Assembly: GCA_002840275.1 (NCBI GenBank)
Contig: PHAB01000012.1
Location: 48,678 to 112,677, forward strand
Source: Firmicutes bacterium HGW-Firmicutes-14
Lineage (GTDB): Bacteria; Bacillota; Thermincolia; Thermincolales; UBA2595
Direction: 5' to 3'
DNA length: 64,000 nucleotides
Below the pieces are notes generated by a model that worked only from the letters and a program-made list of their open reading frames with translations, searched no databases and was not told where the DNA came from. This document shows positions 44,548 through 53,117 of this stretch, in pieces. Within the stretch, counting starts at the first letter, position 1, and each line of letters opens with the position of its first letter. Made by a program: the position numbers and the translations under genes.

Positions 44548-44596
44548 TTAAACGTTGTTTGCAGAATCTTAAAATATAGAGAGGAGGAAATATAAG

Positions 44597-45802
44597 ATGG
44601 ATACTAGTAAGATGCTTCGCTTGGAATCATTGGATTCAGAACTGGGTTTTAAACTCCTAGCCCAAAGCCAGGAACTGAGTAAAACAGCTGTAGAGCTAGT
44701 GGAAATACTAGACCGAGCATCTTTATGCCAGCAAATTAAGGAAGTTTTAAATAATAACTACAATCTTGGTAAGATAACAGAAATCTATGAGATATTCGGT
44801 GGATACATTAATAGGAGTTTTGGGATATATAGTGAAAAAGAAGGAGAAAAGCTTGAATTTTTTGTCCGGAAATATAGTAAAGGAAAACAAGAAAAGGAAG
44901 TTCTGCTAGAACACAATATGTTAATTCATGCCAAGAAGAATGGCTTAGATATTGCCGCGGCTCCGATTCGGGCACGTAATGACAAAACCTATTTCAAATT
45001 AACCGAGGATACAGGTGACGAAAAACTTGACTGGTATTTTGCGGTCTATGAATTTTTAGGGGGTGAAGATAAATACACCTGGGTTGAAAACGAATTAACA
45101 GATGAGGCATATGCCAGTTCCGCTGAAGCTATTGCCACTTTCCACAATGCAGTGAAGGATTTTGATCCTAATGGGATGGAAAGAGTTGAACCCGGGATAC
45201 TAAATTTAATGCCTACACTTCCAAAACTCTTTAAAGAATATACAGAAATGGATGTTCATAATAAGTTTCATAGTTATTTTAAAAACAACCTTTCAAGGAT
45301 TATCGAAATTATTGATAAATTAGTAATTGCCGAAGAAGACTTAGTGAATCTGCCGGTACAGGCAATTCAATGTGACTGCCACCCTGGCAACATGAAGTAT
45401 AAAGACGAAAAAGTAGTAGGTATCTTCGACTTTGACTATGCAAAGATGGATTTAAGGATCTTCGAAATCGGCTTGGCATTGGTTTATTTCTGCGCTTCGT
45501 GGGTAGAACAACTTGATGGGGTTTTACACCTTGATCGATGCAAGGTTTTTTTGGAAGCTTACAACAAAAAACTTAAGGAATTAGGAGGTCTGCCGCCCCT
45601 CAACGTAACAGAGAAGCGTTATCTGCCCGAGATGCTAAATGCAGGAAACATTTACTTGATATTGTGGTGTTCAAAAGCATACTATAACGACCTGACCCTT
45701 AATCCTTACGAATATTTTGCCTATATGGAGCACCAGGTTACATGTATGAACTGGGTGGATGAGCATAAGGAAGAAATTGTGGAAATGATAAAGGGCCTTT
45801 AA
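44597..45802 (+). CDS. aminoglycoside phosphotransferase/choline-kinase-like kinase
   Basis: This encodes 401 residues, starting after AGAGGAGG. It is a protein-kinase-like small-molecule kinase. The catalytic loop reads QCDCHPGNMKY (Asp and Asn) and the metal-binding part GIFDFDYAKMD. Relatives phosphorylate choline, homoserine, methylthioribose or antibiotics. It is the first gene behind the sigma-54 promoter, and a quaternary-amine-type methyltransferase follows 30 bases later. It may therefore phosphorylate the substrate or product of demethylation. This pairing is unusual and the substrate is unknown. Confidence 0.82.
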   Translation: MDTSKMLRLESLDSELGFKLLAQSQELSKTAVELVEILDRASLCQQIKEVLNNNYNLGKITEIYEIFGGYINRSFGIYSEKEGEKLEFFVRKYSKGKQEKEVLLEHNMLIHAKKNGLDIAAAPIRARNDKTYFKLTEDTGDEKLDWYFAVYEFLGGEDKYTWVENELTDEAYASSAEAIATFHNAVKDFDPNGMERVEPGILNLMPTLPKLFKEYTEMDVHNKFHSYFKNNLSRIIEIIDKLVIAEEDLVNLPVQAIQCDCHPGNMKYKDEKVVGIFDFDYAKMDLRIFEIGLALVYFCASWVEQLDGVLHLDRCKVFLEAYNKKLKELGGLPPLNVTEKRYLPEMLNAGNIYLILWCSKAYYNDLTLNPYEYFAYMEHQVTCMNWVDEHKEEIVEMIKGL

Positions 45803-45832
45803 GAAAATCATCTTTACCTGGGAGGAGATATT

Positions 45833-47266
45833 TTGGAAACCAAATTTAAGGTTGAGGTATTATCAAAAGAGGATTGTGTTAGAATTCATGAAGCAAGTCT
45901 GAAAATTTTAAAAGAAACGGGAGTTATATTTCATGGAGAACAAGCCCTGGAGATTTTCCGCAAACATGGAGCAGAGGTCGATGGGAAAGTAGTTAAGTTT
46001 AGTCAGAAAATTGTGGAAGAATCAATAAGAAAATGTCCCAGTAAGTTTAAACTGACAGCTCGGGACAAACAACGCTCCGTTACCGTGGGAGAGGGCTTGT
46101 TAATTCATCCGCCTGGCGGGGAAATTTTTGTTTCTGATTTAGACAATGGGCGCAGAAAAGGCACACTCAAAGATTTTGCGAACCTCCAAAAGTTGTTTCA
46201 GGCCTGTGATGACATAGATATTGCTGGTTATCAGCCAATTAGCCCAGAGGATGTTGATACGGATTTTAGAGGCCTCTATTGCACCTATGAATCAATTAAA
46301 CATACTAATAAACCAATGCTTTCACCTATGCAGTTGGATAATACCCAACAAATGCGAGAATCTCTCGAATTAATGGAAATATCTTTTGGGGGAAAGGGAT
46401 TTTTTAAAGACAATTATTGCACGTGGCAAGCAGTGTGTCCAAATAGCCCTCTAACCTACTCGGATTATGCCTGCGACGGCATTATCGAATATGCCAAATG
46501 GAATCAGCCTGTTCTTATAGTCCCGGCTCCAATGGCTGGAATTACGTCCCCCGCTCAAATAATGGGAACAATTATATTACAAAATGCTGAGCTGCTCGCC
46601 GGTATAGTACTAGCTCAATTAGTTAATCCCGGGATTCCCGTGATAGCTTCTGCCTCTACTACTTTCGCTAACTTAAAACTGGCGACATGGGAATGTGCTT
46701 GCCCCGAAACGGCTTTATTGGTTGTCGCTATCACGCAAATGAATAGAGATTTTTATCATTTACCGGCCAGGGTTCAAACTGGCATTACCAGTTCGAAACT
46801 AGTAAATTATCAAGCAGGCTATGAAACCATGCAGAGTCTATTGTTATCAGCATTGGCCGGCGCTCAGTTAACAAGTCAGTCTGTTGGTTCTATGGAAAAC
46901 TTAATTTCTGTTTCGTATGAAAAATTAATTATCGATACAGAGATTGTCAGCCGTATTAGACGTATTCTTCAAGGCATAGATACATCTGAAGAGGCCTTCT
47001 CAATTGATCTAATTCAAGAGTTAGGACATAAGGCTGATTATCTCTGGCATGACAGTACCCTCGAACTATGCCGCGCGGGCTGGCAGCCCACAATGGCAGA
47101 TTGGAACTCCTACGATAATTGGCACAGAGACGGTTCGGTGGACATAATGGTTACTGCTAATAAAAAGGTTAAAGAAATACTTGCAAATGCGCCGGATAAA
47201 ATTATTGATGAACAACTGGAAAAAGATTTAACGTCTTACATTAAAATGGTTGAAAAAAACAGATAA
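45833..47266 (+). CDS. MttB-superfamily methyltransferase without pyrrolysine
   Basis: This encodes 477 residues from a TTG start after GGGAGGAG. It shares the fold and landmarks of MttB (PMAGITSPAQIMGTIILQNAE, SQSVGSMENLISVSYEKL). The residue aligning with pyrrolysine is an ordinary Ile, in VQTGITSSK, and no in-frame TAG occurs. Such proteins, for example MtgB for glycine betaine and MtcB for carnitine, demethylate quaternary amines. The exact substrate here is unknown. It is followed by its own corrinoid protein and MtrH-type partner, forming a complete three-part system. Confidence 0.88.
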   Translation: METKFKVEVLSKEDCVRIHEASLKILKETGVIFHGEQALEIFRKHGAEVDGKVVKFSQKIVEESIRKCPSKFKLTARDKQRSVTVGEGLLIHPPGGEIFVSDLDNGRRKGTLKDFANLQKLFQACDDIDIAGYQPISPEDVDTDFRGLYCTYESIKHTNKPMLSPMQLDNTQQMRESLELMEISFGGKGFFKDNYCTWQAVCPNSPLTYSDYACDGIIEYAKWNQPVLIVPAPMAGITSPAQIMGTIILQNAELLAGIVLAQLVNPGIPVIASASTTFANLKLATWECACPETALLVVAITQMNRDFYHLPARVQTGITSSKLVNYQAGYETMQSLLLSALAGAQLTSQSVGSMENLISVSYEKLIIDTEIVSRIRRILQGIDTSEEAFSIDLIQELGHKADYLWHDSTLELCRAGWQPTMADWNSYDNWHRDGSVDIMVTANKKVKEILANAPDKIIDEQLEKDLTSYIKMVEKNR

Positions 47267-47319
47267 TTTAGGTTTCATAATTTACAATTTATTTCAATCA
47301 AAGGAGGAATAATAATTTA

Positions 47320-47949
47320 ATGTCAACTTTAGCTGATGTTGCTCAAAGTGTTGTCAAAGGTCAAATGGATAAAGTAAAAGAACATGTACAAAACCTTATT
47401 GATGCGGGAAATGCTCCGTTAGACATCATTAACAACGGCTTAATTGAAGGCATGAATGTTGTAGGTGTCCACTTTAAAGCCGGAGACATGTTTGTGCCTG
47501 AGGTACTAAAATCTGCCAAAGTTATGGCTGCGGGGGTTGAACTGGTTAAACCTTTAATCGATGATTCTGAGGAGCAAAGCAAAGGCGTGATTGTTCTTGG
47601 GACAGTAAAAGGTGATCTTCACGATATTGGGAAAAATCTGGTCAATATGATGATGACTAGCAGTGGTTTTAAAGTAATTGATATTGGTATCGATATGCCA
47701 CCTGAAAAATTTGCAGATGCTATTAGGGAGCATAAACCTCAGATACTGGCAATGTCTGCTCTGCTCACTTCAACTGTGTATGCAATGGATGATACTATTA
47801 AATATATTACAACTGAAGGCCTTAGGGACAGAGTAAAAGTAATTATCGGTGGCGCCCCTATTACTCAGGAATTCGCTGAATCTATCGGAGCTGATGGTTT
47901 TGCTCCGGATGCAGCTTCTGCAGTTGATCTCTGTAAAGAACTTGTTTGA
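47320..47949 (+). CDS. corrinoid protein partner of the non-pyrrolysine MttB homologue
   Basis: This encodes 209 residues, starting after AAAGGAGG. A helical cap is followed by the cobalt-binding motif GDLHDIGKN and a closing GGAPITQEFAESIGAD. It is more like the protein at 29838 than the two at 35143 and 35894. It should accept methyl from the protein encoded 53 bases upstream and give it to the MtrH-type enzyme 62 bases downstream. Confidence 0.93.
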   Translation: MSTLADVAQSVVKGQMDKVKEHVQNLIDAGNAPLDIINNGLIEGMNVVGVHFKAGDMFVPEVLKSAKVMAAGVELVKPLIDDSEEQSKGVIVLGTVKGDLHDIGKNLVNMMMTSSGFKVIDIGIDMPPEKFADAIREHKPQILAMSALLTSTVYAMDDTIKYITTEGLRDRVKVIIGGAPITQEFAESIGADGFAPDAASAVDLCKELV

Positions 47950-48011
47950 CACATAAGCAGGATTTATTAAGGCAAAGGTTTCGTTAACTTACGACTTGGG
48001 GAGGAAATGAT

Positions 48012-48809
48012 ATGATAATAGTAGGCGAACTGATTAATGCTAGCCGAAAGGTAATTGCAGAAGCAATCAAAGCCCAAGACGCCGATTACATAAAAAAAGT
48101 AGCGATTAATGAGCGTGAGGCGGGTGTGGATTATATTGACGTTAATGCCGGAATATTTATAGGAAAAGAAATGGAGTACCTGAAATGGTTAGTTCAGTTA
48201 GTTCAAAAGGCTACAGGTGCTCCCTGCTGTATAGATAGCCCGGACCCAAAGGCAGTGCAGGCAGCGCTGGCAGTTCATAAAGGGATTGCCATGATTAACT
48301 CTATCTCCCTTGAAAAAGAGCGCTACGAAGCCCTGCTCCCCATTGTGGCAGGTACTAACCTGAAGGTCGTAGCTCTGTGTATGAGTGACAGGGGCATGCC
48401 TCAAACAACAGAGGATAGATTAGCAATCGCTGATAAGTTGATTAATGCATTGGTAAGGAACAATGTGTCCCTCGAGAACATCTATGTTGACCCACTTGTT
48501 CAGCCAGTTGGGACTAAGGACTCTTTTGGCATAGAATTCCTGAATGCTATTCAGGCGATTATGGAAACATTTAAAGGAGTACACACAATGTGTGGGTTGT
48601 CCAATATTTCCTATGGATTGCCAAACCGTAAGTTTTTAAACAGGACATTTGCGATAATGGCCGTCGCAAAGGGTTTGGATGGACTGATAATCAACCCGTT
48701 GGATAAGGAAATGATGGCAAGTCTCACAGTTGCGGAGACTCTTGCAGGTCGGGACGAATACTGTGAAAATTATCTAGAAGCATTTCGTGCTGGCAGATTT
48801 GAGTTTTAA
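48012..48809 (+). CDS. methyltetrahydrofolate:corrinoid methyltransferase (MtrH/MeTr type), second copy
   Basis: This encodes 265 residues, the same length as its paralogue at 30502. It shares IVGELINASRK, YIDVNAGIF, CIDSPDPKAVQ and AGRDEYCENYLEAFRAGRFEF. It should move the methyl group from the corrinoid protein upstream to tetrahydrofolate, feeding the Wood-Ljungdahl or C1 pathway. It ends the kinase-methyltransferase run and is followed by a terminator. Confidence 0.9.
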   Translation: MIIVGELINASRKVIAEAIKAQDADYIKKVAINEREAGVDYIDVNAGIFIGKEMEYLKWLVQLVQKATGAPCCIDSPDPKAVQAALAVHKGIAMINSISLEKERYEALLPIVAGTNLKVVALCMSDRGMPQTTEDRLAIADKLINALVRNNVSLENIYVDPLVQPVGTKDSFGIEFLNAIQAIMETFKGVHTMCGLSNISYGLPNRKFLNRTFAIMAVAKGLDGLIINPLDKEMMASLTVAETLAGRDEYCENYLEAFRAGRFEF

Positions 48810-48862
48810 TAATATAGTTGTCGGCTCTTTAGATATAACCTCCTTTTTCTATAGTTTTTTCC

Positions 48863-48896
48863 CTTACACTTATAATAGTAAGGGAAAATTTTTTCT
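48863..48896 (+). terminator. intrinsic terminator after the quaternary-amine operon
   Basis: A stem pairing TTTTCCCTTAC with GTAAGGGAAAA is followed by a T-run (TTTTTTC). It lies about 60 bases after the MtrH-type gene, before the EamA transporter gene. Confidence 0.7.
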
Positions 48897-48932
48897 AACA
48901 GAAGTTAACACATCATAAAGAGGAGCAAAATT

Positions 48933-49826
48933 ATGAAAGCTTTTAAATACCCATTATATGTTTTATTGGGAGCGTCTAGTTATGGATTATTATCTACTGG
49001 AATGAAAATTGCTTACAATCGCGGGTTTTCCACAGGGGAAGTGCTGAACGGGCAATTCTTTTTTGGTTGGTGGATGTTATTAGGGTTGGTGCTTCTCTTT
49101 TGTAGAATAAACGTAAGAGGGGCGATAAAGAAGTGGTTTCTCCTGTCTTTACTCGGGGCAAATTTAGGTTTATCTTATATTTTTTATGGTCTTGCTTTGC
49201 AAACTCTTCCAGTATCTATCACAATGGTTTTCCTGTTTCAATTCATTTGGATGGGATTAGTTATTGAAGCAGTTGCAAAGAAAGAGTGGCCAAGTTCCAA
49301 AAAATTATTATCTATAAGCTTAGTTTTAGCTGGCGCAGTTTTGATTGGAGGTGTTTTAGAAAACCGGATAGAAATTACAATTGGCAGGGGAGTAGCGTTC
49401 GCTCTTTCATCAGCAATAACTTATGCTATTTTTATTTATGCGAGTGGTGGGGTTGCAACCGACATGCCACCTTTAGTCCGTAGTTTCTTCATGACGACAG
49501 GGTCTATGGTATTACTGCTGATTGTGTTTAAACCGACGTTTTTATTTAATGGTTCCCTTACCAATGGATTATGGAAATATGGAATGATGTTGGGCGTGGT
49601 TGGCATTGCACTTCCGATACTATTTTTTGCTATCGGTGTTCCAAGAATTGGCCCGGGCTTAGCTACTATTCTTAGTGCGGCAGAATTACCTGTAGCGGTG
49701 ATAACATCGTTTATTTTATTGAAAGAAAAAGTTACATATCTTCAAAGTTTGGGCATCGTTTTTATACTACTGGGTATTGTTATTCCTCAAATAAGAATTG
49801 GTCTTAATAGAGAAATTGAAGAATAA
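48933..49826 (+). CDS. EamA/DMT family transporter
   Basis: This encodes 297 residues with ten predicted membrane helices in two homologous halves. EamA marks are present, such as the GLALQTLPVSITMVFLFQFI region in half one and LKEKVTYLQSLGIVFILLG near the end. DMT transporters export or import metabolites. It has its own ribosome binding site (AAAGAGGAG) behind a terminator, so it is probably a separate transcript. It may export a product of the pathway (inference). The substrate is unknown. Confidence 0.88.
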   Translation: MKAFKYPLYVLLGASSYGLLSTGMKIAYNRGFSTGEVLNGQFFFGWWMLLGLVLLFCRINVRGAIKKWFLLSLLGANLGLSYIFYGLALQTLPVSITMVFLFQFIWMGLVIEAVAKKEWPSSKKLLSISLVLAGAVLIGGVLENRIEITIGRGVAFALSSAITYAIFIYASGGVATDMPPLVRSFFMTTGSMVLLLIVFKPTFLFNGSLTNGLWKYGMMLGVVGIALPILFFAIGVPRIGPGLATILSAAELPVAVITSFILLKEKVTYLQSLGIVFILLGIVIPQIRIGLNREIEE

Positions 49827-49904
49827 TCAAATTAATGCGTTTAAATTATTCAATTATCGTGCTATAATAACATTTTAAAAATAATTGAATCGAGGTGTTT
49901 AATA

Positions 49905-50792
49905 ATGGCAGGGCACGTAGATTGTTACGTATGTATGGTTCAAGATGCGGAAAACCTAGCGAAATGGGCGAAGGACAGTAATATTAAGTCAAAGTTTATG
50001 CAGGAATGCCTCAAAATACTAATAGAAATTGGCTGCGAAAAATCTGCTACTCATTTTCATTCTGAAATACACAAATTGGCTCAACAAAGTTTTGACATTT
50101 ATGATGTTTTTGAAGAAGAGAAGAAGTATTTTAATAAACAGCTGCTGGAGATAGAGCCTGAAATTGACAGAATGCTAACTACATCTGCTGATAATCTATA
50201 TGATGCCATGAGGATAGCTACTGTTGGCAACATCATTGACCTGTTCTTCGGCGATATAAGTATTGATTTCGTTAAGAAATTACTTTTAGAGTCTCGCGAG
50301 ATTAACTATAATTATGACTTGTATAATGACTTAAAGAAAGATATTTCCGAGGCTTCGAAGTTATTGTATCTGGCTGATAATGCAGGTGAAATTGTTTTTG
50401 ATAAGATTTTTGTTAAAAATATTAAGGAGAGATACCCGGGTTTAACTATATATTTTGCTGTTAGGGGCGAACCGGTTTTAAATGATGCTACCGAACAAGA
50501 TGCTTATTTTGTGGGTATTGAAAAATATGCCGAAATAATAAATAATGGAACTTGCGTTCCAGGCACAGATTTAGATATAGTCTCTAAACAATTTAAACAA
50601 GTATTTAAAGAGGCTGATCTTATTATTTCGAAAGGAATGGGCAATTATGAAACATTATGTGGATGCAAAGAAAACATATATTATCTAATGCTCTGTAAAT
50701 GTCAGGTTTTTCAGAAGAAGTTCAAATGTGATTCTTATGATCACTTATTCACACATGAAAAGCTTTTAACTAATGAACAGATAAATTTTTAA
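49905..50792 (+). CDS. DUF89/ARMT1-like damage-control phosphatase family protein
   Basis: This encodes 295 residues. An N-terminal CYVC pair is followed by a helical region. The metal-binding Asp-rich core comes next, with ADNAGEIVFDK near residue 160 and the late GMGNYETL motif near 245. These are the signature residues of DUF89 metal-dependent phosphatases, which remove phosphate from abnormal or overproduced sugar phosphates. In this island with two sugar-type kinases it may clean up misphosphorylated intermediates (inference). The start is supported by GAGGTG. Confidence 0.85.
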   Translation: MAGHVDCYVCMVQDAENLAKWAKDSNIKSKFMQECLKILIEIGCEKSATHFHSEIHKLAQQSFDIYDVFEEEKKYFNKQLLEIEPEIDRMLTTSADNLYDAMRIATVGNIIDLFFGDISIDFVKKLLLESREINYNYDLYNDLKKDISEASKLLYLADNAGEIVFDKIFVKNIKERYPGLTIYFAVRGEPVLNDATEQDAYFVGIEKYAEIINNGTCVPGTDLDIVSKQFKQVFKEADLIISKGMGNYETLCGCKENIYYLMLCKCQVFQKKFKCDSYDHLFTHEKLLTNEQINF

Positions 50793-50871
50793 CTGTATGT
50801 CGCGGGGGCTGGGGTTGTTTTAGAGGAAAATGTCCCACCTGAAGCGGCGAAAACTACCAGGAGTCTGTTGC

Positions 50872-50955
50872 ACAGCTGCCGAAACATTGGCCGGCCGGGA
50901 TGAATACTGTGAGAAATACTTGAGTGCCTTCCGGGCTGGAAGGTTTGAGTTCTAA
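50872..50955 (+). pseudogene. duplicated 3' end of the MtrH-type methyltransferase gene
   Basis: Bases 50872-50949 are identical to 31216-31293, the last codons of the methyltransferase at 30502-31299, and only one base differs before the stop codon. Nothing upstream in this frame continues the gene, so this is a cut-off remnant of a former or duplicated copy. The 75 bases before it contain an open stretch (GAGVVLEENVPPEAAK) that I do not recognise. Confidence 0.85.
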
Positions 50956-50974
50956 CTGAAATAAAACAGGTGAT

Positions 50975-51016
50975 AAAGGAGAAGGGCGGTGGTTCAACCC
51001 GCAGCCCTTCTCCTTT
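50975..51016. terminator. strong terminator hairpin
   Basis: A 13-bp perfect stem (50975-50987 with 51004-51016) is followed by TTTGTTC. It lies 20 bases after the methyltransferase remnant and is probably the original terminator of that lost gene. The rest of 51017-51118 shows no gene. Confidence 0.7.
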
Positions 51017-51118
51017 GTTCTAAAAGCACTTCTCACTGTTCTTTAACCAATTCACTTCAAGCAGCTTTTCTTGTCATAGAAGGGCCAAGCGTTTTATGCT
51101 CGGCCCACTGTCTGCCAG

Positions 51119-51886
51119 TTAAAACCCGGCCCTGCTGACAATAGGGTTATTTTTTAGCAAAATTCCGGAATTGTCATTGTAAAATATAACGCTTCTGTGA
51201 TGATTCATCAAATCGACCATCTCGCCAAAACAATCGTCCATGGCCTCAAAAATGTAAGGACACAGTCCTACAACCGGGAGTTTTTTAAGGACATCATCCA
51301 GGGTACTTTCAAACTCAATCAGGTTGGGGAAATGTCCGCCACAAGACAGCAGGTGAGGTGAACCGGAACCCCACATAGTATTATAGCCCATTTCCAGTGT
51401 TTTTCTGGCCTCATCTGACCATGATTGGACCGGTCCTGTATTGCCTGAACGATTATATTCGTCTGTTAAATTGACAATAGTTAAGGAATTCTTCTCTTCA
51501 AGCTTATCAATAGGCAATCCTCTTAAGGATAATTCCTGCCGTACGTCATCAGGATGCTGCCACCAACACCCTTTGAATAATCTATATCCTCTGGACAGCC
51601 CTATTTTAAAAAACTCGGCCTCAAGATTATACAGATTATTTGTGTCACGGGTAACCGCCAATACATGGTCGTGCTGCCGGTCAATGCTGTCGAGAAAACC
51701 TTCACTTTTGACAATGGCGGTATTGCTTTCAGTAAGTTTGGCTGCCAGTGTCTCTTTCTTTATACGCCATTCCTTACCGATTTTAACGCCAGGAAGTTTT
51801 CCGGCCCTCAGCCATCTATAAATTGTATTTGGGGTAGTTCTTAATATTTCAGCTACCTCATCTACGGTTAGCAATCTCTCCTTCAT
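51119..51886 (-). CDS. excisionase-type HTH regulator with MEDS-like sensor domain
   Basis: This encodes 255 residues. Residues 1-50 are an excisionase/MerR-like DNA-binding domain (LTVDEVAEILRTTPNTIYRWL). After a linker, residues 70-250 form an alpha/beta domain beginning DHVLAVTRDTNNLYNL. It resembles the MEDS sensory domain of DcmR and of methanogen/methylotroph regulators. It is divergent from the MtrH/UroD-fusion genes, with a promoter and palindromes in the shared 220-base gap, so it probably controls them. The MEDS assignment is by pattern only. Confidence 0.75.
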   Translation of the reverse strand: MKERLLTVDEVAEILRTTPNTIYRWLRAGKLPGVKIGKEWRIKKETLAAKLTESNTAIVKSEGFLDSIDRQHDHVLAVTRDTNNLYNLEAEFFKIGLSRGYRLFKGCWWQHPDDVRQELSLRGLPIDKLEEKNSLTIVNLTDEYNRSGNTGPVQSWSDEARKTLEMGYNTMWGSGSPHLLSCGGHFPNLIEFESTLDDVLKKLPVVGLCPYIFEAMDDCFGEMVDLMNHHRSVIFYNDNSGILLKNNPIVSRAGF

Positions 51887-51927
51887 ATTAACTGCCTTCT
51901 CCCAACTTTTTGTTCATTCATTAAATA

Positions 51928-51956
51928 ATGATAGCACAGCATTTTGAACATATCAA
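51928..51956 (-). promoter_or_regulatory. promoter of the MEDS-type regulator gene
   Basis: On the minus strand TTGATA (51951-51956) and TATCAT (51928-51933) are 17 bases apart. They stand about 40 bases before the start codon. Confidence 0.55.
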
Positions 51957-51981
51957 GTAAAGTATAGTCTTTTGATACTTT

Positions 51982-51998
51982 TATTATACGGTATAATA
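51982..51998. promoter_or_regulatory. 17-bp palindrome in the divergent gap, candidate operator
   Basis: TATTATAC, one central G, and GTATAATA are exact reverse complements. The palindrome lies between the two divergent promoters, where a regulator could act on both. A second inverted pair (AAGTAT/ATACTT) flanks it at about 51959-51980. Confidence 0.55.
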
Positions 51999-52030
51999 CA
52001 ATGTAAATAAATAATACACAATAAAGTATA

Positions 52031-52059
52031 TTGACATACAATATAGTACGGTTTATAAT
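52031..52059 (+). promoter_or_regulatory. consensus sigma-A promoter
   Basis: TTGACA (52031-52036) and TATAAT (52054-52059) are 17 bases apart, a perfect consensus. The transcript would start near 52066. That rules out the ATG at 52062 and supports the TTG start at 52110 for the next gene. Confidence 0.88.
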
Positions 52060-52109
52060 GGGTGCAAATACAGGCATTGAGTTATTTCATAAGAAGAGGA
52101 GGAAGGTCG

Positions 52110-53006
52110 TTGACAAATTTCCATGTTCTAAAGATAGGTAACGCTGCAATTGGGGGCCCGATGGGGTCAATGACGGGCTTGGCAGCAGGAAGTATTTTTT
52201 ATGACAATCATTCTGTTGTTTCCGATCCATTTGCCGGAGAATTTGATGAAAACAGAGCAGCAGATTTGGTGGATCGTGTGAATAAACTCAGTATCCGGTA
52301 TGGTATGCAAATGGCATTTGACATTATTGCAGCTTCTCCTGAAGCCATGGAACGCTTTCTGGAATTTGTCAGTAAACGTACTGACCTTCCCTTATTAATA
52401 AATGCTACCGAAGCTGAGGTCCGGATGGCCGGTCTTGAAGCTGCCGTTAAACTTGGCATTCTAAACCGGGCCATTTATGCTTCACTGAATGAAGATACTG
52501 AAGACGAAGAATTGGAACTGCTTAGCCGGCAGCGTCCCGCAGCCGTTATGATACTTGCCAGTGACATTGGCAACCCGACTCCCGAGGGAAGCTGTGAAAT
52601 GATTGAAAACTATTTTCAACCAATGTTAAAAGAAATTGGTGTAGCAGCCCCTATAGTTGATGTAGGCACGATGGACCCGCCTTCTATTGGTCTTAATATT
52701 CGCCAGATTCAGGCTGTCAGGGAACGTTTTGGCTATCCGGCAGGTTGTGCCTTCGCGAACTGTTTTCCCCAATGGACCAGTGTAACTCAGCTGGGCCGCG
52801 AGTGGACCAATCTGTCTTTAGCGACAGCCCTTGTTGCCTGCCGGGCAGCAGGTGGGGATTATTTGCATTATGGAATCATTGAAAAAGCAGCAGTTGCAGC
52901 CCACGTTTCAGCAACTGCTGAAGTGTTTTACGGTTTTGCAGCCCAGGAACTTGATGGACATAAACTGCCGGAAGGGCATGCTTTATGGAATATGTTCAAA
53001 TTGTAG
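52110..53006 (+). CDS. MtrH-family methyltransferase
   Basis: This encodes about 298 residues from TTG 52110, which follows AGGAGGAAGG and lies after the promoter start point. It resembles subunit H of methanogen tetrahydromethanopterin methyltransferase: NAAIGGPMGSMTGLAAGSIF, a DIIAASPEAMERF stretch, LPLLINATEAEVR and ASDIGNPTPEGS. In bacteria such proteins transfer methyl from a corrinoid protein to tetrahydrofolate. It is longer than, and distinct from, the two 265-residue MtrH-type proteins. It leads a run with the UroD-corrinoid fusion. Confidence 0.85.
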   Translation: MTNFHVLKIGNAAIGGPMGSMTGLAAGSIFYDNHSVVSDPFAGEFDENRAADLVDRVNKLSIRYGMQMAFDIIAASPEAMERFLEFVSKRTDLPLLINATEAEVRMAGLEAAVKLGILNRAIYASLNEDTEDEELELLSRQRPAAVMILASDIGNPTPEGSCEMIENYFQPMLKEIGVAAPIVDVGTMDPPSIGLNIRQIQAVRERFGYPAGCAFANCFPQWTSVTQLGREWTNLSLATALVACRAAGGDYLHYGIIEKAAVAAHVSATAEVFYGFAAQELDGHKLPEGHALWNMFKL

Positions 53007-53117
53007 GTGGGGTAAAATGGGTTCTAATATACAATAAGGCGGTGAGACATGAGTTAAAAAGGGAAAAATGCATCTGTTGCGATGAGGTTAAAAAATTCTA
53101 AAGGAGTGAATGTAAGA

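Noticed and set aside
52062..52109. ATG at 52062 as start of the MtrH homologue
   Set aside because: It lies only three bases after the -10 box, ahead of the likely transcription start, and has no ribosome binding site; TTG 52110 has both.
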